Origin: an uncultured Ruminococcus sp.
GTDB taxonomy: Bacteria; Bacillota; Clostridia; Oscillospirales; Ruminococcaceae
Direction of reading: 5' to 3'
Assembly (NCBI GenBank): GCA_947627625.1
Contig: CANQWR010000001.1
Span: 244,448-308,447 of the forward strand
Length of the DNA: 64,000 nucleotides
Part shown: positions 51,671 to 61,035 of the stretch, piece by piece
Numbering within the stretch: position 1 is the first letter of the stretch
Layout of the letters: every line of letters begins with the position of its first letter
Made by a program: the position numbers and the translations under genes
Notes under the pieces: model-generated
The model's database searches: none
Seen by the model: the letters and a program-made list of their open reading frames with translations, nothing else
Told to the model about the DNA's origin: nothing

Positions 51671-54600
51671 TTACTTGCCGAGAAGTTTCTGTCTCATAGC
51701 TATCATGTCGAACGAGTCAACTGCTCCGTCGTCGTTCAAATCCATGTTTGCGGGGATTATACCCGTGGCGGACTTTTTGAGAAGCCACGACTGAAGTTTA
51801 ACGGCGTCCGCAACGGAGACGATAGTATTTCCGTCTATGTCGCCGGGGACATTTCTTGCAAGTTGACGGGCTTCAAGGTCAAAGTCATTTATGTCGCAGA
51901 ACTCAATCTTGTTAGCCGTAGCGTACTCCTCAACAGTCGAACCCGTCTCACCGACGAGAATAAAGTCGCCGTTCACCTTGTTGTTGACAAATCCGACACA
52001 CTTGCCTCCCATCTTGGGATTTCCCTGAATAATCAGCTCATAGAGCACCGTGCAGTTGTTGAAAGCACCGTTTCCAAGCTCGGTGAGACTGTGTGAATCG
52101 CCCGACTGGAAAGTCACATTTCTCAGAGAGCTACAGCCGTCAAATGCGTTCGTCTGAACTTTGTCGACGTTCAGAACAGCGTCTTCAAGAAACTCGCTGT
52201 TTGCAAACGCCTTTGAACCTATAGTTGTTGCGACAATGTCGATAGATTTGAGTGAATTGCAGTTTGCAAATGAACCCGAATCAATGAGTTGTGCGTTGTT
52301 TATCTTGACGTTCACAAGTCCCGAACCGCTGAAGGCATTTGCACCTATATTCACCATTTCGGATATATCAATGTCCTCCAGTGACGAACAGTTTGTGAAA
52401 GCATTTTTCGGTATTTCGGCAACGTCTGTCATAGTCACGTCTTTGAGACTTGCACAGCCCGAAAACATACCGTCCGTGAGTGCACCCACATCGGCTTTGT
52501 CTATGCTTGCACAGTTCATGAATATATTTGAACCGCTCAGAACCGTGTGGACATCGGCGGGAATGACTTCAAGAGAAATGCAGTCCTTGAAAGCAGCGGC
52601 GTTTATCTCCTCGGCGATTACGGAGGAATTTTCGTCATTCATATCTTTCAGCATCTTCAGGAGTGCGTCACCCTCAAATGCGTTAGCCTTTATGTTCTTT
52701 GCATTTGTCGTCAGGTACTCAAGGCTCGGGCAGTTCTGGAACATCTTGCTTGTGATTATAGTACCCTCATAAACGGCATCGCTCAGCACGGGGCAGTTTG
52801 CAAAGACTCCCGAACCTATTGAGAATTTTGCAACGTTGTCGGAGAGTATTCTTGCAAAGGACAGATTTGCACAGTCCGAAAAAGCATTATTTCCGATAAC
52901 CACGGTTCCGCCCGCCATACCCGTCAGGTCGACGGCAGTCACACCGCTGTTTTTGAACGCATTGTCACCTATAGTTGAAATATCGCCCGTTATTGAGAAC
53001 TTAAGCTCGGAGCAGTTCAGGAACGAATTTTTGCCGTAGTCCTCCGCTTTCAGGTTGTTCTCGGCACTTGAAATTTTCTTAAGGGACGTGCAGTTTGAAA
53101 AAGCGTCGTCCTCAACTATGAGAATTTCCTCAAGGTCAAGCTCCTCAAGGGACGAACAGCCCGAAAAAGTCTTGTTGCTGACAACGGTAACGTTCTTGAA
53201 ATCGCCGTTTTCGGTCTTGATAGTTTTGAGAGACGAACAGCCGTTAAAGAAACCGTTCGGGGTCTTGTTCGGGAACTCAACGAGGAATTTCGCATCTATA
53301 GTTATGGTCTCCGCACCCGAACAGTTCTGGAATACGAAACCGTCCGACTTGTTGGACTTTGTAGGTGCGGTATTGCCGTACTGATTGGAGAGAAGAGTTA
53401 TCTCTTTCATAGCCGAACAGCCGTCAAGAGCGTAGTTTCCGACAATTTCGCACTTTCCGACGTTCAGTGTCGTCATTGCGGAACAGTTTTTGAAAGAGCT
53501 CGGGAAGATGTAGAGTGCAGACGGAATGTCGACTGTCTTAAGCTCGGTGCAGTCCGCAAAGGTACTTCCACCGCCGCTCATTTTATTTTCCTCTTCAAGG
53601 TCAAGCTCTTTCTGTACTATAATTCCACGCTCATTCGCCTCATCGTCCTCCGTACCGCCTATGTAGACAGCATTCGGGAACTTTGCCTGCTGAAGTTTCT
53701 TACAGCCCGCATAAGCACTCGGTTCAATAATAACCACATTGGCGAACTCCGTCTCAAGCATACTCTCGCACTTTGAAAAAGCCTTGCTTCCTATTGTTAA
53801 AATATTTTCACCGTCGGCACTGCCGCTGAAACTCAGTTTAGTGAGAGAGGTACAGTTTTCAAACGTGCTGTCGGGTATAATCGTTATGGACTGCGGCAAA
53901 TCGCACTGTATAAGGCTTGTACAGTTTGAGAAGACACCGTCGCCGAAACCGTAACCCTCTTTGGTCTTGGGGTCAACGGCAACCCAGTCGCCGACAGTCT
54001 CGGGGATTTCATCAACCTTTTTCAGAGACGTACAGCCTTGGAACGCACCTCCGCCCAGACATATCAGAATGTCGTTGAATTTTATGTCGTTGAGTGCCGT
54101 ACAGCCTTTGAAACCCTCTTTGTCGATTGCAAGCAGGGAACTTCCACAGGTCAGGGAAGTCACGCTCGTACAGCCGCTGAAAGCACCAATTCCGATTGTG
54201 GTAACGTTGTCGGCAACGTCAACACTCTCTATTGAAGTGCAGTCCGCATAAGCCTTTTCCTCCACAACAAGCGGTTCATAACCGCTTATGTCGTCGCCGT
54301 AGCTCGTCATGAAAAGCGGAGCGGACACGGCTGAACCCTGAAAGGCACTCTTGCCAATTGTGTGTATAAGCTCGGGGTGGGCGAACTCTATATTCGTCAG
54401 CTTTGTCTTGGAGCAGAGGTTCTCGGGAATGACGGGCATTTCGTTCTGTACGGAGAGAGTTTTAAGACCGCTGTCGGAGAAAACGCCCTTGCCGACATAC
54501 AAAACGGACTCGGGAATTGTTATGTCCGTTATGTACTCGCACTTTGCAAATACACTGTCACCGATATATTTTACACCGTCGAGATTTATCGTTTTGAGAT

Positions 54601-55111
54601 AGGAGTCCTTAAAAGAATCTTTGTGAAGATATTCTACTCTCCAGTTAATGTCTATGCCCTCATTGTTTATGAAAGCCTCGACTTGCGGATCTTTGTCAAG
54701 TTCAACAGAGAGGTCAACGTCAATGACGTTCTCGTTGGCTTTTGTGATACCTACGACATATTCCGTCAGTACAGGCTCTTTTTCGCCTAAGAGATTGACT
54801 TCCACCTTGTAAATACCGTAATCGTACTTGCCGTCCTCCGACTTCCAGACATACACGTTTTTCTTGTCGTCGGGGTCGGGCAGTATCGGAACAGCCGTAA
54901 ATTTGGTCGTATATCTTGAAGTGTCCGCAAATTCGTAGCTGTAGAGACCCGCATTAAAGCCTGGTTCGGGAACTACAGTCTCATCGGCGGCAAAAGCTGT
55001 CACATAGGAACTGCTTTTTACGTCGGTTTTCTTGGCAGAATTCCCCCCGCTTACTACAGATGTTCCCATTACACAGAGAACAGCGAGTATTCCCGCAATC
55101 ACTTTTTTCAT
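51671..55111 (-). CDS. Secreted LRR_5 (BspA-like) repeat protein with C-terminal dockerin
   Basis: A 1146-residue exported protein. The signal peptide MKKVIAGILAVLCVMGTSVVSG is followed by about 150 residues of unknown fold (YSYEFADTSRYTTKFTAVPILPDPDDKKNVYVWKSE). From about 165 to 1040 come some thirty BspA-type leucine-rich repeats with the core 'AF.(N/G)C(S/T)SL..(I/V)...' (KAFSKCESMLE, NAFSNCTSL, GAFNNCTVL). The last 60 residues are a type I dockerin: VPGDIDGNTIVSVADAVKLQSWLLKK and MDLNDDGAVDSFDMIAMRQKLLG, with two calcium loops. It is thus likely to be held on the cellulosome or cell surface and to bind a substrate or host/plant surface. The ATG at 55111 follows GAGGGG. Confidence 0.94.
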   Translation of the reverse strand: MKKVIAGILAVLCVMGTSVVSGGNSAKKTDVKSSSYVTAFAADETVVPEPGFNAGLYSYEFADTSRYTTKFTAVPILPDPDDKKNVYVWKSEDGKYDYGIYKVEVNLLGEKEPVLTEYVVGITKANENVIDVDLSVELDKDPQVEAFINNEGIDINWRVEYLHKDSFKDSYLKTINLDGVKYIGDSVFAKCEYITDITIPESVLYVGKGVFSDSGLKTLSVQNEMPVIPENLCSKTKLTNIEFAHPELIHTIGKSAFQGSAVSAPLFMTSYGDDISGYEPLVVEEKAYADCTSIESVDVADNVTTIGIGAFSGCTSVTSLTCGSSLLAIDKEGFKGCTALNDIKFNDILICLGGGAFQGCTSLKKVDEIPETVGDWVAVDPKTKEGYGFGDGVFSNCTSLIQCDLPQSITIIPDSTFENCTSLTKLSFSGSADGENILTIGSKAFSKCESMLETEFANVVIIEPSAYAGCKKLQQAKFPNAVYIGGTEDDEANERGIIVQKELDLEEENKMSGGGSTFADCTELKTVDIPSALYIFPSSFKNCSAMTTLNVGKCEIVGNYALDGCSAMKEITLLSNQYGNTAPTKSNKSDGFVFQNCSGAETITIDAKFLVEFPNKTPNGFFNGCSSLKTIKTENGDFKNVTVVSNKTFSGCSSLEELDLEEILIVEDDAFSNCTSLKKISSAENNLKAEDYGKNSFLNCSELKFSITGDISTIGDNAFKNSGVTAVDLTGMAGGTVVIGNNAFSDCANLSFARILSDNVAKFSIGSGVFANCPVLSDAVYEGTIITSKMFQNCPSLEYLTTNAKNIKANAFEGDALLKMLKDMNDENSSVIAEEINAAAFKDCISLEVIPADVHTVLSGSNIFMNCASIDKADVGALTDGMFSGCASLKDVTMTDVAEIPKNAFTNCSSLEDIDISEMVNIGANAFSGSGLVNVKINNAQLIDSGSFANCNSLKSIDIVATTIGSKAFANSEFLEDAVLNVDKVQTNAFDGCSSLRNVTFQSGDSHSLTELGNGAFNNCTVLYELIIQGNPKMGGKCVGFVNNKVNGDFILVGETGSTVEEYATANKIEFCDINDFDLEARQLARNVPGDIDGNTIVSVADAVKLQSWLLKKSATGIIPANMDLNDDGAVDSFDMIAMRQKLLGK

Positions 55112-55192
55112 AATACAAACATTCCCCTCATATAAGTTATATAAAATTTGTACTTTCCCTATTACATAAGACATATAACAGGACATGTAAAT

Positions 55193-55221
55193 ATTATATC
55201 ATGTTCATGGCAAAAAGTCAA
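55193..55221 (-). promoter_or_regulatory. Sigma-A promoter of the LRR-dockerin gene
   Basis: Minus-strand TTGACT, 17-base spacer, TGa extension, perfect TATAAT, about 80 bases upstream of the start. Confidence 0.8.
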
Positions 55222-55311
55222 TAGTGTGCGGAAACGAACATATTTTTTCGTATATATGCACAATATCTTCTGCATATTTTTGTTATAATCTGACACTTTT
55301 GCGTTAATATC

Positions 55312-55524
55312 ATGAGGTCGGGAGGACTTCGCCCATAAACCCCCGATTAGAGACAGTTGTCCTATGAACTCCAATTGGGGAGACGTTGCCGCCAAACCCG
55401 TCAGAACGATTAGGGGGACAAGTCTCCTGTCCTTAGACGTTCTCTCTGTGGGAATAATCATGGGGGGTTCGGGGGGATTCTTCCCCCCGACGGGGGTTTG
55501 GGGGGCAAAGCCCCCCACAAAGCA
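55312..55524 (-). repeat. GC-rich hairpin repeat, copy G (mosaic)
   Basis: The right part is consensus in reverse (CATGGGGGGTTCGGGGGGATTCTTCCCCCCGACGGGGGTTTGGGGGGCAAAGCCCCCC); the left part is a decayed forward unit (GAGGTCGGGAGGACTTCGCCCATAAACCCCCG ... AACGATTAGGGGGACAAG). It fills the gap between the divergent LRR-dockerin and recJ genes. Confidence 0.88.
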
Positions 55525-55557
55525 ACTCCCCCACTCGAAATTCCGTATAAACTGCTA

Positions 55558-55586
55558 TTGACAAAAAGAAAAAAATGTGATAGACT
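55558..55586 (+). promoter_or_regulatory. Sigma-A promoter of recJ
   Basis: TTGACA, 17-base spacer, TGa extension, TAGACT, about 100 bases upstream of the ATG. Confidence 0.65.
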
Positions 55587-55689
55587 TATACTACACAGGC
55601 TGGTTGCGAGAATATCACACTCTGTCAGCCGTAATTTAATTTATTTAATCCAATATTTACAAATTATTACATTTTCGGGGAGCGTTTCA

Positions 55690-57738
55690 ATGAAAAACTG
55701 GGAAATAAAAAAATCAGACAGGGAGACTGCATCTGCAATTATGTCTGCCTGCGGAGTGTCCTCTCTGACCGCCTCCGTACTCTCTGCAAGGGGGTACAAG
55801 TCTCCTGAGGAAGCTGTCGGAAGTCTCGAATGCAATGCCCTTTCAGACCCGTTTCTTATAAAGGACATGGACAGGGCGGTGAAGGCTATAGAGGAAGCCG
55901 TACAGGAACAGAAAAAAATATGTATCTACGGCGACTACGACTGTGACGGCATTATGTCGTCATTTATACTATATTCATATCTGAGTGAAGCAGTCGGGGC
56001 GGACGTTGAATACTATATTCCCGAGCGTTCGGAGGGGTACGGTCTCAACACGGGTGCAGTCGACAAATTAAAAGAGAGGGGGATTGAATTTATAATAACA
56101 GTCGACAACGGCATAACTGCCGTCAAGGAAGCGGAATATATATACTCTCTCGGCATGAAACTCGTCATAACCGACCACCACCAACAGCTTGATGTCCTGC
56201 CGAAAGCGGAAGCGGTTGTTGACCCGCACCGCCACGACTGTGAATCGCCGTACAAATTTTCCTGTGGAGCAGTTGTCGCTCTCAAACTGGTCTGTGCAAT
56301 GGAGGGGGGAGACTATACCCTCGTTCTTGAGCAGTTCGGAGACCTCGCCTGTATTGCCACTGTTGCGGACGTGGTGAGCATAACGGGTGAGAACAAGTTC
56401 ATAGTCTCAAACGGTCTGAAACTGATAGAGAACAGCGACCGTCCCGCAATTGTCGCACTGAAAGAGGTGAGCAGTCTGACGGGAAAGAAAATCGACTCCT
56501 CGTCAGTCGGTTTCAGGATAGGACCGAGAATAAATGCGTCGGGGAGACTTGGTTCTGCTATGACTGCAATGAAACTTCTGACGTGTCAGACGGTTGAGGA
56601 GGCTATGAAGTATGCGGACGAAATGGAACTTCTGAACACCGAGCGAAAGAACATGGAAAACACAATCGTAAAAGAAATATACAAAATGGCTGACGAAAAT
56701 CCCGAAATCGTCAGGGGGCGTGTCATATTTGTGTGCGGGAAGGGCTGGCATCACGGAATAATAGGAATAGTCGCATCGAGAATTGTTGAAAAGTTCGGCA
56801 AGCCCTGTTTCATAGCCTCGGAGGAAAACGGAGAGGTCAGAGGTTCTGCACGCTCTTTCGGGAGTTTCTCCGTTGCACATTGCCTGAAATACTGTGCGGA
56901 CACCCTTGAAAAATTCGGCGGTCACGCAGGAGCAGGCGGTTTCACAATAAAGCAGGGTATGACGGAGGATTTCCACAAAATGCTCGAAAAGTACGCCCTT
57001 GAAAACCACCGCATTATGCCGTTTATGTCGCTGTGTGCGGACACGTCCGTATCGCCCGCAGAGCTGAACGTCAAGACTATTTCCGATTTGGACGTTCTAA
57101 AACCCTTTGGTGTCGACAATGAAGAACCCCTCTTTGCGGTACAGGGTGCGGAAGTCCTTGAAATTGTACCCTTGCAAGCGGGAAACCACACAAAGCTGAA
57201 AGTTAAATTCGGAGACGTGTACGCCACTGCACTTGCCTTTGGAGTGTCTCCCGAAGAGATACCCGTGAAGCGTGGGGACAGGTGCGACATGATTGTGAGA
57301 CTGGAGCTGAATGAGTTCAGGGGGAATGTCTCCGTGTCGGTCTACATATCGGACATACGTCCGCAGGGTTTCAGACAGGACAAATATTTTGCGGGTCTCA
57401 TATCGTTTGAGGCTTTCATGAGGGGTGAGGAACTGCCCGAGAGTTACTACCCCGCAATGCTGCCGTCAAGGGAGGACGCAATGACGGTCTACAGGAACAT
57501 TCCGAAACAGGGTATATGTGTTGACAGTCTCTATATAATGCTCGCAAGTGAGAGAATGAATTACTGCCGTTTCAGCGTGATAATCGAGACTTTCAGACAG
57601 CTCGGTCTCGTTGAGATGTCGGGCGGACTCAGTTTCATAAAGAAAATTGAGACAAGCGGGAAGTCGGACTTATTTTCCGCACCAATTCTCCGCTCTCTGA
57701 TTGAAAAGACCGAAAAGACCGAAAAGACAGAAAAATAA
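55690..57738 (+). CDS. recJ: Single-stranded-DNA exonuclease RecJ
   Basis: A 682-residue DHH-family 5'-3' exonuclease for recombination and repair. The metal motifs are ICIYGDYDCDGIMSSFILYSYL (near 80), FIITVDNGITA, LVITDHHQ (the DHH) and DVVSITGENKFIV; GGHAGAGGFTIK near 415 is the DHHA1 domain. An OB-fold follows and a C-terminal extension of about 100 residues ends in EKTEKTEKTEK. The ORF track begins in repeat copy G; the ATG at 55690 after TTCGGGGAGCG is the supported start. Confidence 0.94.
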   Translation: MKNWEIKKSDRETASAIMSACGVSSLTASVLSARGYKSPEEAVGSLECNALSDPFLIKDMDRAVKAIEEAVQEQKKICIYGDYDCDGIMSSFILYSYLSEAVGADVEYYIPERSEGYGLNTGAVDKLKERGIEFIITVDNGITAVKEAEYIYSLGMKLVITDHHQQLDVLPKAEAVVDPHRHDCESPYKFSCGAVVALKLVCAMEGGDYTLVLEQFGDLACIATVADVVSITGENKFIVSNGLKLIENSDRPAIVALKEVSSLTGKKIDSSSVGFRIGPRINASGRLGSAMTAMKLLTCQTVEEAMKYADEMELLNTERKNMENTIVKEIYKMADENPEIVRGRVIFVCGKGWHHGIIGIVASRIVEKFGKPCFIASEENGEVRGSARSFGSFSVAHCLKYCADTLEKFGGHAGAGGFTIKQGMTEDFHKMLEKYALENHRIMPFMSLCADTSVSPAELNVKTISDLDVLKPFGVDNEEPLFAVQGAEVLEIVPLQAGNHTKLKVKFGDVYATALAFGVSPEEIPVKRGDRCDMIVRLELNEFRGNVSVSVYISDIRPQGFRQDKYFAGLISFEAFMRGEELPESYYPAMLPSREDAMTVYRNIPKQGICVDSLYIMLASERMNYCRFSVIIETFRQLGLVEMSGGLSFIKKIETSGKSDLFSAPILRSLIEKTEKTEKTEK

Positions 57739-57919
57739 AAAAACAATATCGGAAAACATATGGGAGAAAAAACAGGAGTGGTTTAATATTTTTTAGTTTA
57801 ATAAATGATCTGAAATAATCTAAATAATTTAATATAAAATAAAAATAAGGACATTGAATTATTCGGTTTCTGATATTTCTCCACTCCCGCAACAAGACTG
57901 CTTCAAGGAGGTATTAAGT

Positions 57920-60193
57920 ATGAATAATGAGATGAATACGGTTGGAAACAAGTCCGATAATTTTGACCCCGCTTTGGCTGAAAAACTGCTGGAGACGCTC
58001 CCCGACTACGATTCTGACTGTACTATTGACAGGATAATCCATAAAATTATTACCTGTGACAAGCAATACGACCTGAGCAAGATTATTTCCGCATACGAAT
58101 TTGCGGAAAAGGCTCACAGAGGACAAAAACGCTCTTCGGGACAAGACTATATAATTCATCCGCTTGCAGTTGCGGGGATTCTCCTTGATTTCTGTATGGA
58201 TACCGACACTATCTGTGCGGCTTTACTGCACGATGTCGTTGAGGACACTCCCGCCACTTTTGACGACCTGAAAAAGCGTTTCGGACAGGACGTTGCAATG
58301 CTCGTTGACGGTGTCACAAAACTGAGTAAAATTCCCGCCATAACGAAAGAGCAGATGCAGGCGGAGAACGTCAGGAAGATGGTCCTTGCGATGTTCAATG
58401 ACGTGAGAGTAATAATAATAAAACTCGCTGACCGTCTCCACAATATGCGTACACTGAAATACCGTCCCCCCGAAAAGCGAATTTACACGGCAACGGAGAC
58501 TATGGAAATATACGTCCCGATATGCAGGAGATTCGGCATAAAAGCCGTAAAAGAGGAGCTTGAAGACCTGTCGCTGAGGATTCTCGACCCCTACGCCTAT
58601 ATCGAACTCGAAAAAATCATGGAGAGCCGCAAGGAAGAGAGAGAGGCTTTTATTGAGACCATAAAGAAACGTATAGAGAAGGGGTGCAGTACCTTTGAGT
58701 TCAAAGAACCGCCCGTCATAGACGGAAGAGTCAAGAGCATATACAGTATGTACAGCAAGATATACAATCTCGGAAAGAGTATTGACCAGATTTATGACAA
58801 GTACGCCGTGAGGGTGATAGTCTCCACAAAACAGGAGTGTTACAACGTTCTGGGAATTGTACACGATATGTTCCAGCCGCTCCCGAACCGTTTCAAGGAC
58901 TACATCTCAACACCTAAGCCGAACGGCTACCAGTCTCTCCACACGACCGTTCTCGGGGAGGAGGGCATACCGTTTGAGGTACAGATAAGGACTATGGATA
59001 TGCACTTTACCGCCGAATACGGTGTCGCAGCACACTGGAAGTACAAAGAGGGCGGAAAAGGCGGTGACGGCATGGAAAAACGCATGATGTGGGTGAGACA
59101 GGTCATAGAGGCACAGCAGAGTGCGGACGACGTTGAGGAGATAGTAAACGCCATAAAGACAGAGGCTATAGAGGAAATTTTTGTTATGACTCCGAAGGGA
59201 ATGACTATTTCCCTGCCTGTCGGGGCAAACGTCATAGATTTTGCGTACAAGATACACACGGAAGTCGGACACAGGACTATAGGTGCGAAAGTGGACGGAA
59301 AGATAGTCCCGCTTGACTACAAGTTGCAAATGGGACAGATTTGCGAAATCCTGACCGCAAGGGAGAGAGACAGAGGTCCGAGCCGTGACTGGCTGAATAT
59401 AGTCAAGACAAACGAAGCACGTTCAAAAATACGTTCGTGGTACAAGAGGGAAAAGCGTGAGGAGAATATAGCGGAGGGCAAAAAGTCCCTACAGAGGGCG
59501 TTCAAGAGATACAGAATAAATCTCGATGAATCGCAGTACACGGAGTTCCTCCACGATGATTTTCACAGACACAACTGTGCAACTCTTGACGATTTCTATG
59601 CGTCAATAGGCTATGGCGGAGTGTCGCTGAACAAGATTATTCCACGTCTCAAAGACAAGTACGACAAGGAGTACGGTGTCAGTGAGGGACAGGAGACTCT
59701 TCACCTTATAAAGCCGAAATCTCCCCATGTGGACGGAATAGTCCTCGACAGGGAGAACAACATAGCTATAAAATACGCAGCCTGTTGCAATCCGCTCCCG
59801 GGGGACGAAATAGTCGGATTTATAACAAGGGGACACGGGCTGTCCGTCCACACCACGAAGTGCAGAAATTATCTGTCGGCACTCCAGAGAAATGATCCGG
59901 CAGAATTGCAGAGGTGGACACACGATATACAGTGGACCGATGAGCAGAATATACCTCTACAGACGGAGTTCACGGTGACAGCGACAGACCGTGTGGGACT
60001 GGTATACGACATAACTTCCGTACTCACAGCTTCACACATACCGATAGTACACTCTTCCTCCAGAAACTTAAAGAGCGGGAACGCATCATTTGACGCTGCA
60101 ATAATAATTTCGGGTACGGAACAGCTTGAAAAACTGTTTGAGAAGATAAGAAAAGTGGACGGAGTAATATCGGTCGAGAGGTCAAAAAAATAA
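57920..60193 (+). CDS. relA: Bifunctional (p)ppGpp synthetase/hydrolase RelA/SpoT
   Basis: A 757-residue Rel protein that makes and degrades the stringent-response alarmone. The HD hydrolase domain has AHRGQKRSSGQDYIIHPLAVAGIL and ALLHDVVEDT; the synthetase domain has RVKSIYSMYSKI and DKYAVRVIV...DYISTPKPNGYQSLHTTV; then a TGS domain (IFVMTPKGMTISLPVGANVIDFAYKIHTEVG), a zinc-finger-type region (KYAACCNPLPGDEIVGFITRGHGLSVHTTKC) and an ACT domain at the end. AAGGAGGT precedes the ATG at 57920; the ORF's earlier start is rejected. It lies about 180 bases downstream of recJ. Confidence 0.96.
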   Translation: MNNEMNTVGNKSDNFDPALAEKLLETLPDYDSDCTIDRIIHKIITCDKQYDLSKIISAYEFAEKAHRGQKRSSGQDYIIHPLAVAGILLDFCMDTDTICAALLHDVVEDTPATFDDLKKRFGQDVAMLVDGVTKLSKIPAITKEQMQAENVRKMVLAMFNDVRVIIIKLADRLHNMRTLKYRPPEKRIYTATETMEIYVPICRRFGIKAVKEELEDLSLRILDPYAYIELEKIMESRKEEREAFIETIKKRIEKGCSTFEFKEPPVIDGRVKSIYSMYSKIYNLGKSIDQIYDKYAVRVIVSTKQECYNVLGIVHDMFQPLPNRFKDYISTPKPNGYQSLHTTVLGEEGIPFEVQIRTMDMHFTAEYGVAAHWKYKEGGKGGDGMEKRMMWVRQVIEAQQSADDVEEIVNAIKTEAIEEIFVMTPKGMTISLPVGANVIDFAYKIHTEVGHRTIGAKVDGKIVPLDYKLQMGQICEILTARERDRGPSRDWLNIVKTNEARSKIRSWYKREKREENIAEGKKSLQRAFKRYRINLDESQYTEFLHDDFHRHNCATLDDFYASIGYGGVSLNKIIPRLKDKYDKEYGVSEGQETLHLIKPKSPHVDGIVLDRENNIAIKYAACCNPLPGDEIVGFITRGHGLSVHTTKCRNYLSALQRNDPAELQRWTHDIQWTDEQNIPLQTEFTVTATDRVGLVYDITSVLTASHIPIVHSSSRNLKSGNASFDAAIIISGTEQLEKLFEKIRKVDGVISVERSKK

Positions 60194-60211
60194 TGGACTA
60201 TTTATAGCGGA

Positions 60212-60346
60212 CTATTTGGGGGGCTATGCCCCCCAAGCCCCCCGTGAACGATAGGAGGCAGGGGGCTTTGCCCCCTGAACCCCCATTGGGGGCTCTGCCC
60301 CCAAACCCCCGTCGGGGGGAAGAATCCCCCCGAACCCCCCATGATA
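60212..60346 (+). repeat. GC-rich hairpin repeat, copy H (consensus plus extra hairpin)
   Basis: A leading hairpin TTGGGGGGCTATGCCCCCCAA (60217-60237) is followed by the full consensus from GAACGATAGGAGGCAGGGGGCTTTGCCCCC to CCCCCCATGATAG. It lies between relA and the MBL gene, both plus strand. Confidence 0.93.
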
Positions 60347-60404
60347 GAAACAAGAATTTATACGAACCCTAATCGTTCCTAATTAAACACAAAGGGAGAA
60401 TTTT

Positions 60405-61034
60405 ATGGATATATTTACAATACAACTCGGCGGACTTATGGCAAACTGCCACATAGTCCGCACATCGCCTGACACCTGTGTTGCTCTCGATATCGGCGGT
60501 GACAGCGATTTTTTTCTGAAATTTTTAGAACGTGAAAATCTGAAACTCAGCAAGATACTCCTGACACACGGTCATTTTGACCATATGTGCGGTGCGGAGG
60601 CTGTGAGACTTGCAACGGGTGCGGAGGTATTTGTGCATGAAAATGATGCAGATATGTTAAGCAGCCCCGAAAAGTCCCTCTATTCGGATATAAGGGCGGG
60701 GAAATTCTGCCCTGTCACGGAGTTCTCAACTCTCAAAGACGATGACACCATAAAAGACGGTGAACTGTCTTTTCAGGTTCTGCACACCCCCGGACACTCG
60801 GAGGGCAGCGTGTGTTATCTGTGCGATGACAGAATTTTTTCGGGCGATACTTTTTTCAGAGGGTCAATAGGACGAACGGATTTTATGGGGAGCAGTGTTC
60901 CCGATATGAAAAAATCTCTCCGCAAAATCAACTCTCTTGACGGCGATTTCAGAATTTACACAGGTCACGGCGAGAGTACAACTCTTGAATACGAGAGAAA
61001 AAACAACCCCTATATATTGGAATACGGTGCTTAA
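60405..61034 (+). CDS. Metallo-beta-lactamase-fold hydrolase (glyoxalase II-like)
   Basis: A 209-residue enzyme. The metal motif THGHFDHMCGAE (H-x-H-x-D-H) is near residue 55; LHTPGHSEGSVCYLCDDRIFSGDTFFRGSIGRTDF supplies the third His and bridging Asp, and YTGHGEST the last His. It is close to hydroxyacylglutathione-hydrolase-like proteins common next to Rel in Firmicutes (family knowledge), probably a thioester hydrolase. AAAGGGAGAATTTT precedes the ATG. The stop is one base before the hemZ start. Confidence 0.92.
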   Translation: MDIFTIQLGGLMANCHIVRTSPDTCVALDIGGDSDFFLKFLERENLKLSKILLTHGHFDHMCGAEAVRLATGAEVFVHENDADMLSSPEKSLYSDIRAGKFCPVTEFSTLKDDDTIKDGELSFQVLHTPGHSEGSVCYLCDDRIFSGDTFFRGSIGRTDFMGSSVPDMKKSLRKINSLDGDFRIYTGHGESTTLEYERKNNPYILEYGA

Positions 61035-61035
61035 A

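Noticed and set aside
52161-52772. Plus-strand ORF of 203 residues in the LRR gene
   Set aside because: Antisense to regular leucine-rich repeats with dockerin context; its Ser/Phe-rich pattern is the mirror of the repeats.
58223-58864. Minus-strand ORF of 213 residues opposite relA
   Set aside because: Antisense to the well-conserved HD and synthetase domains of Rel.
8061-60346. Possibility that the hairpin repeats are a CRISPR array
   Set aside because: Copies are kilobases apart, unequal in length, in both orientations, and have no spacer pattern or cas genes.
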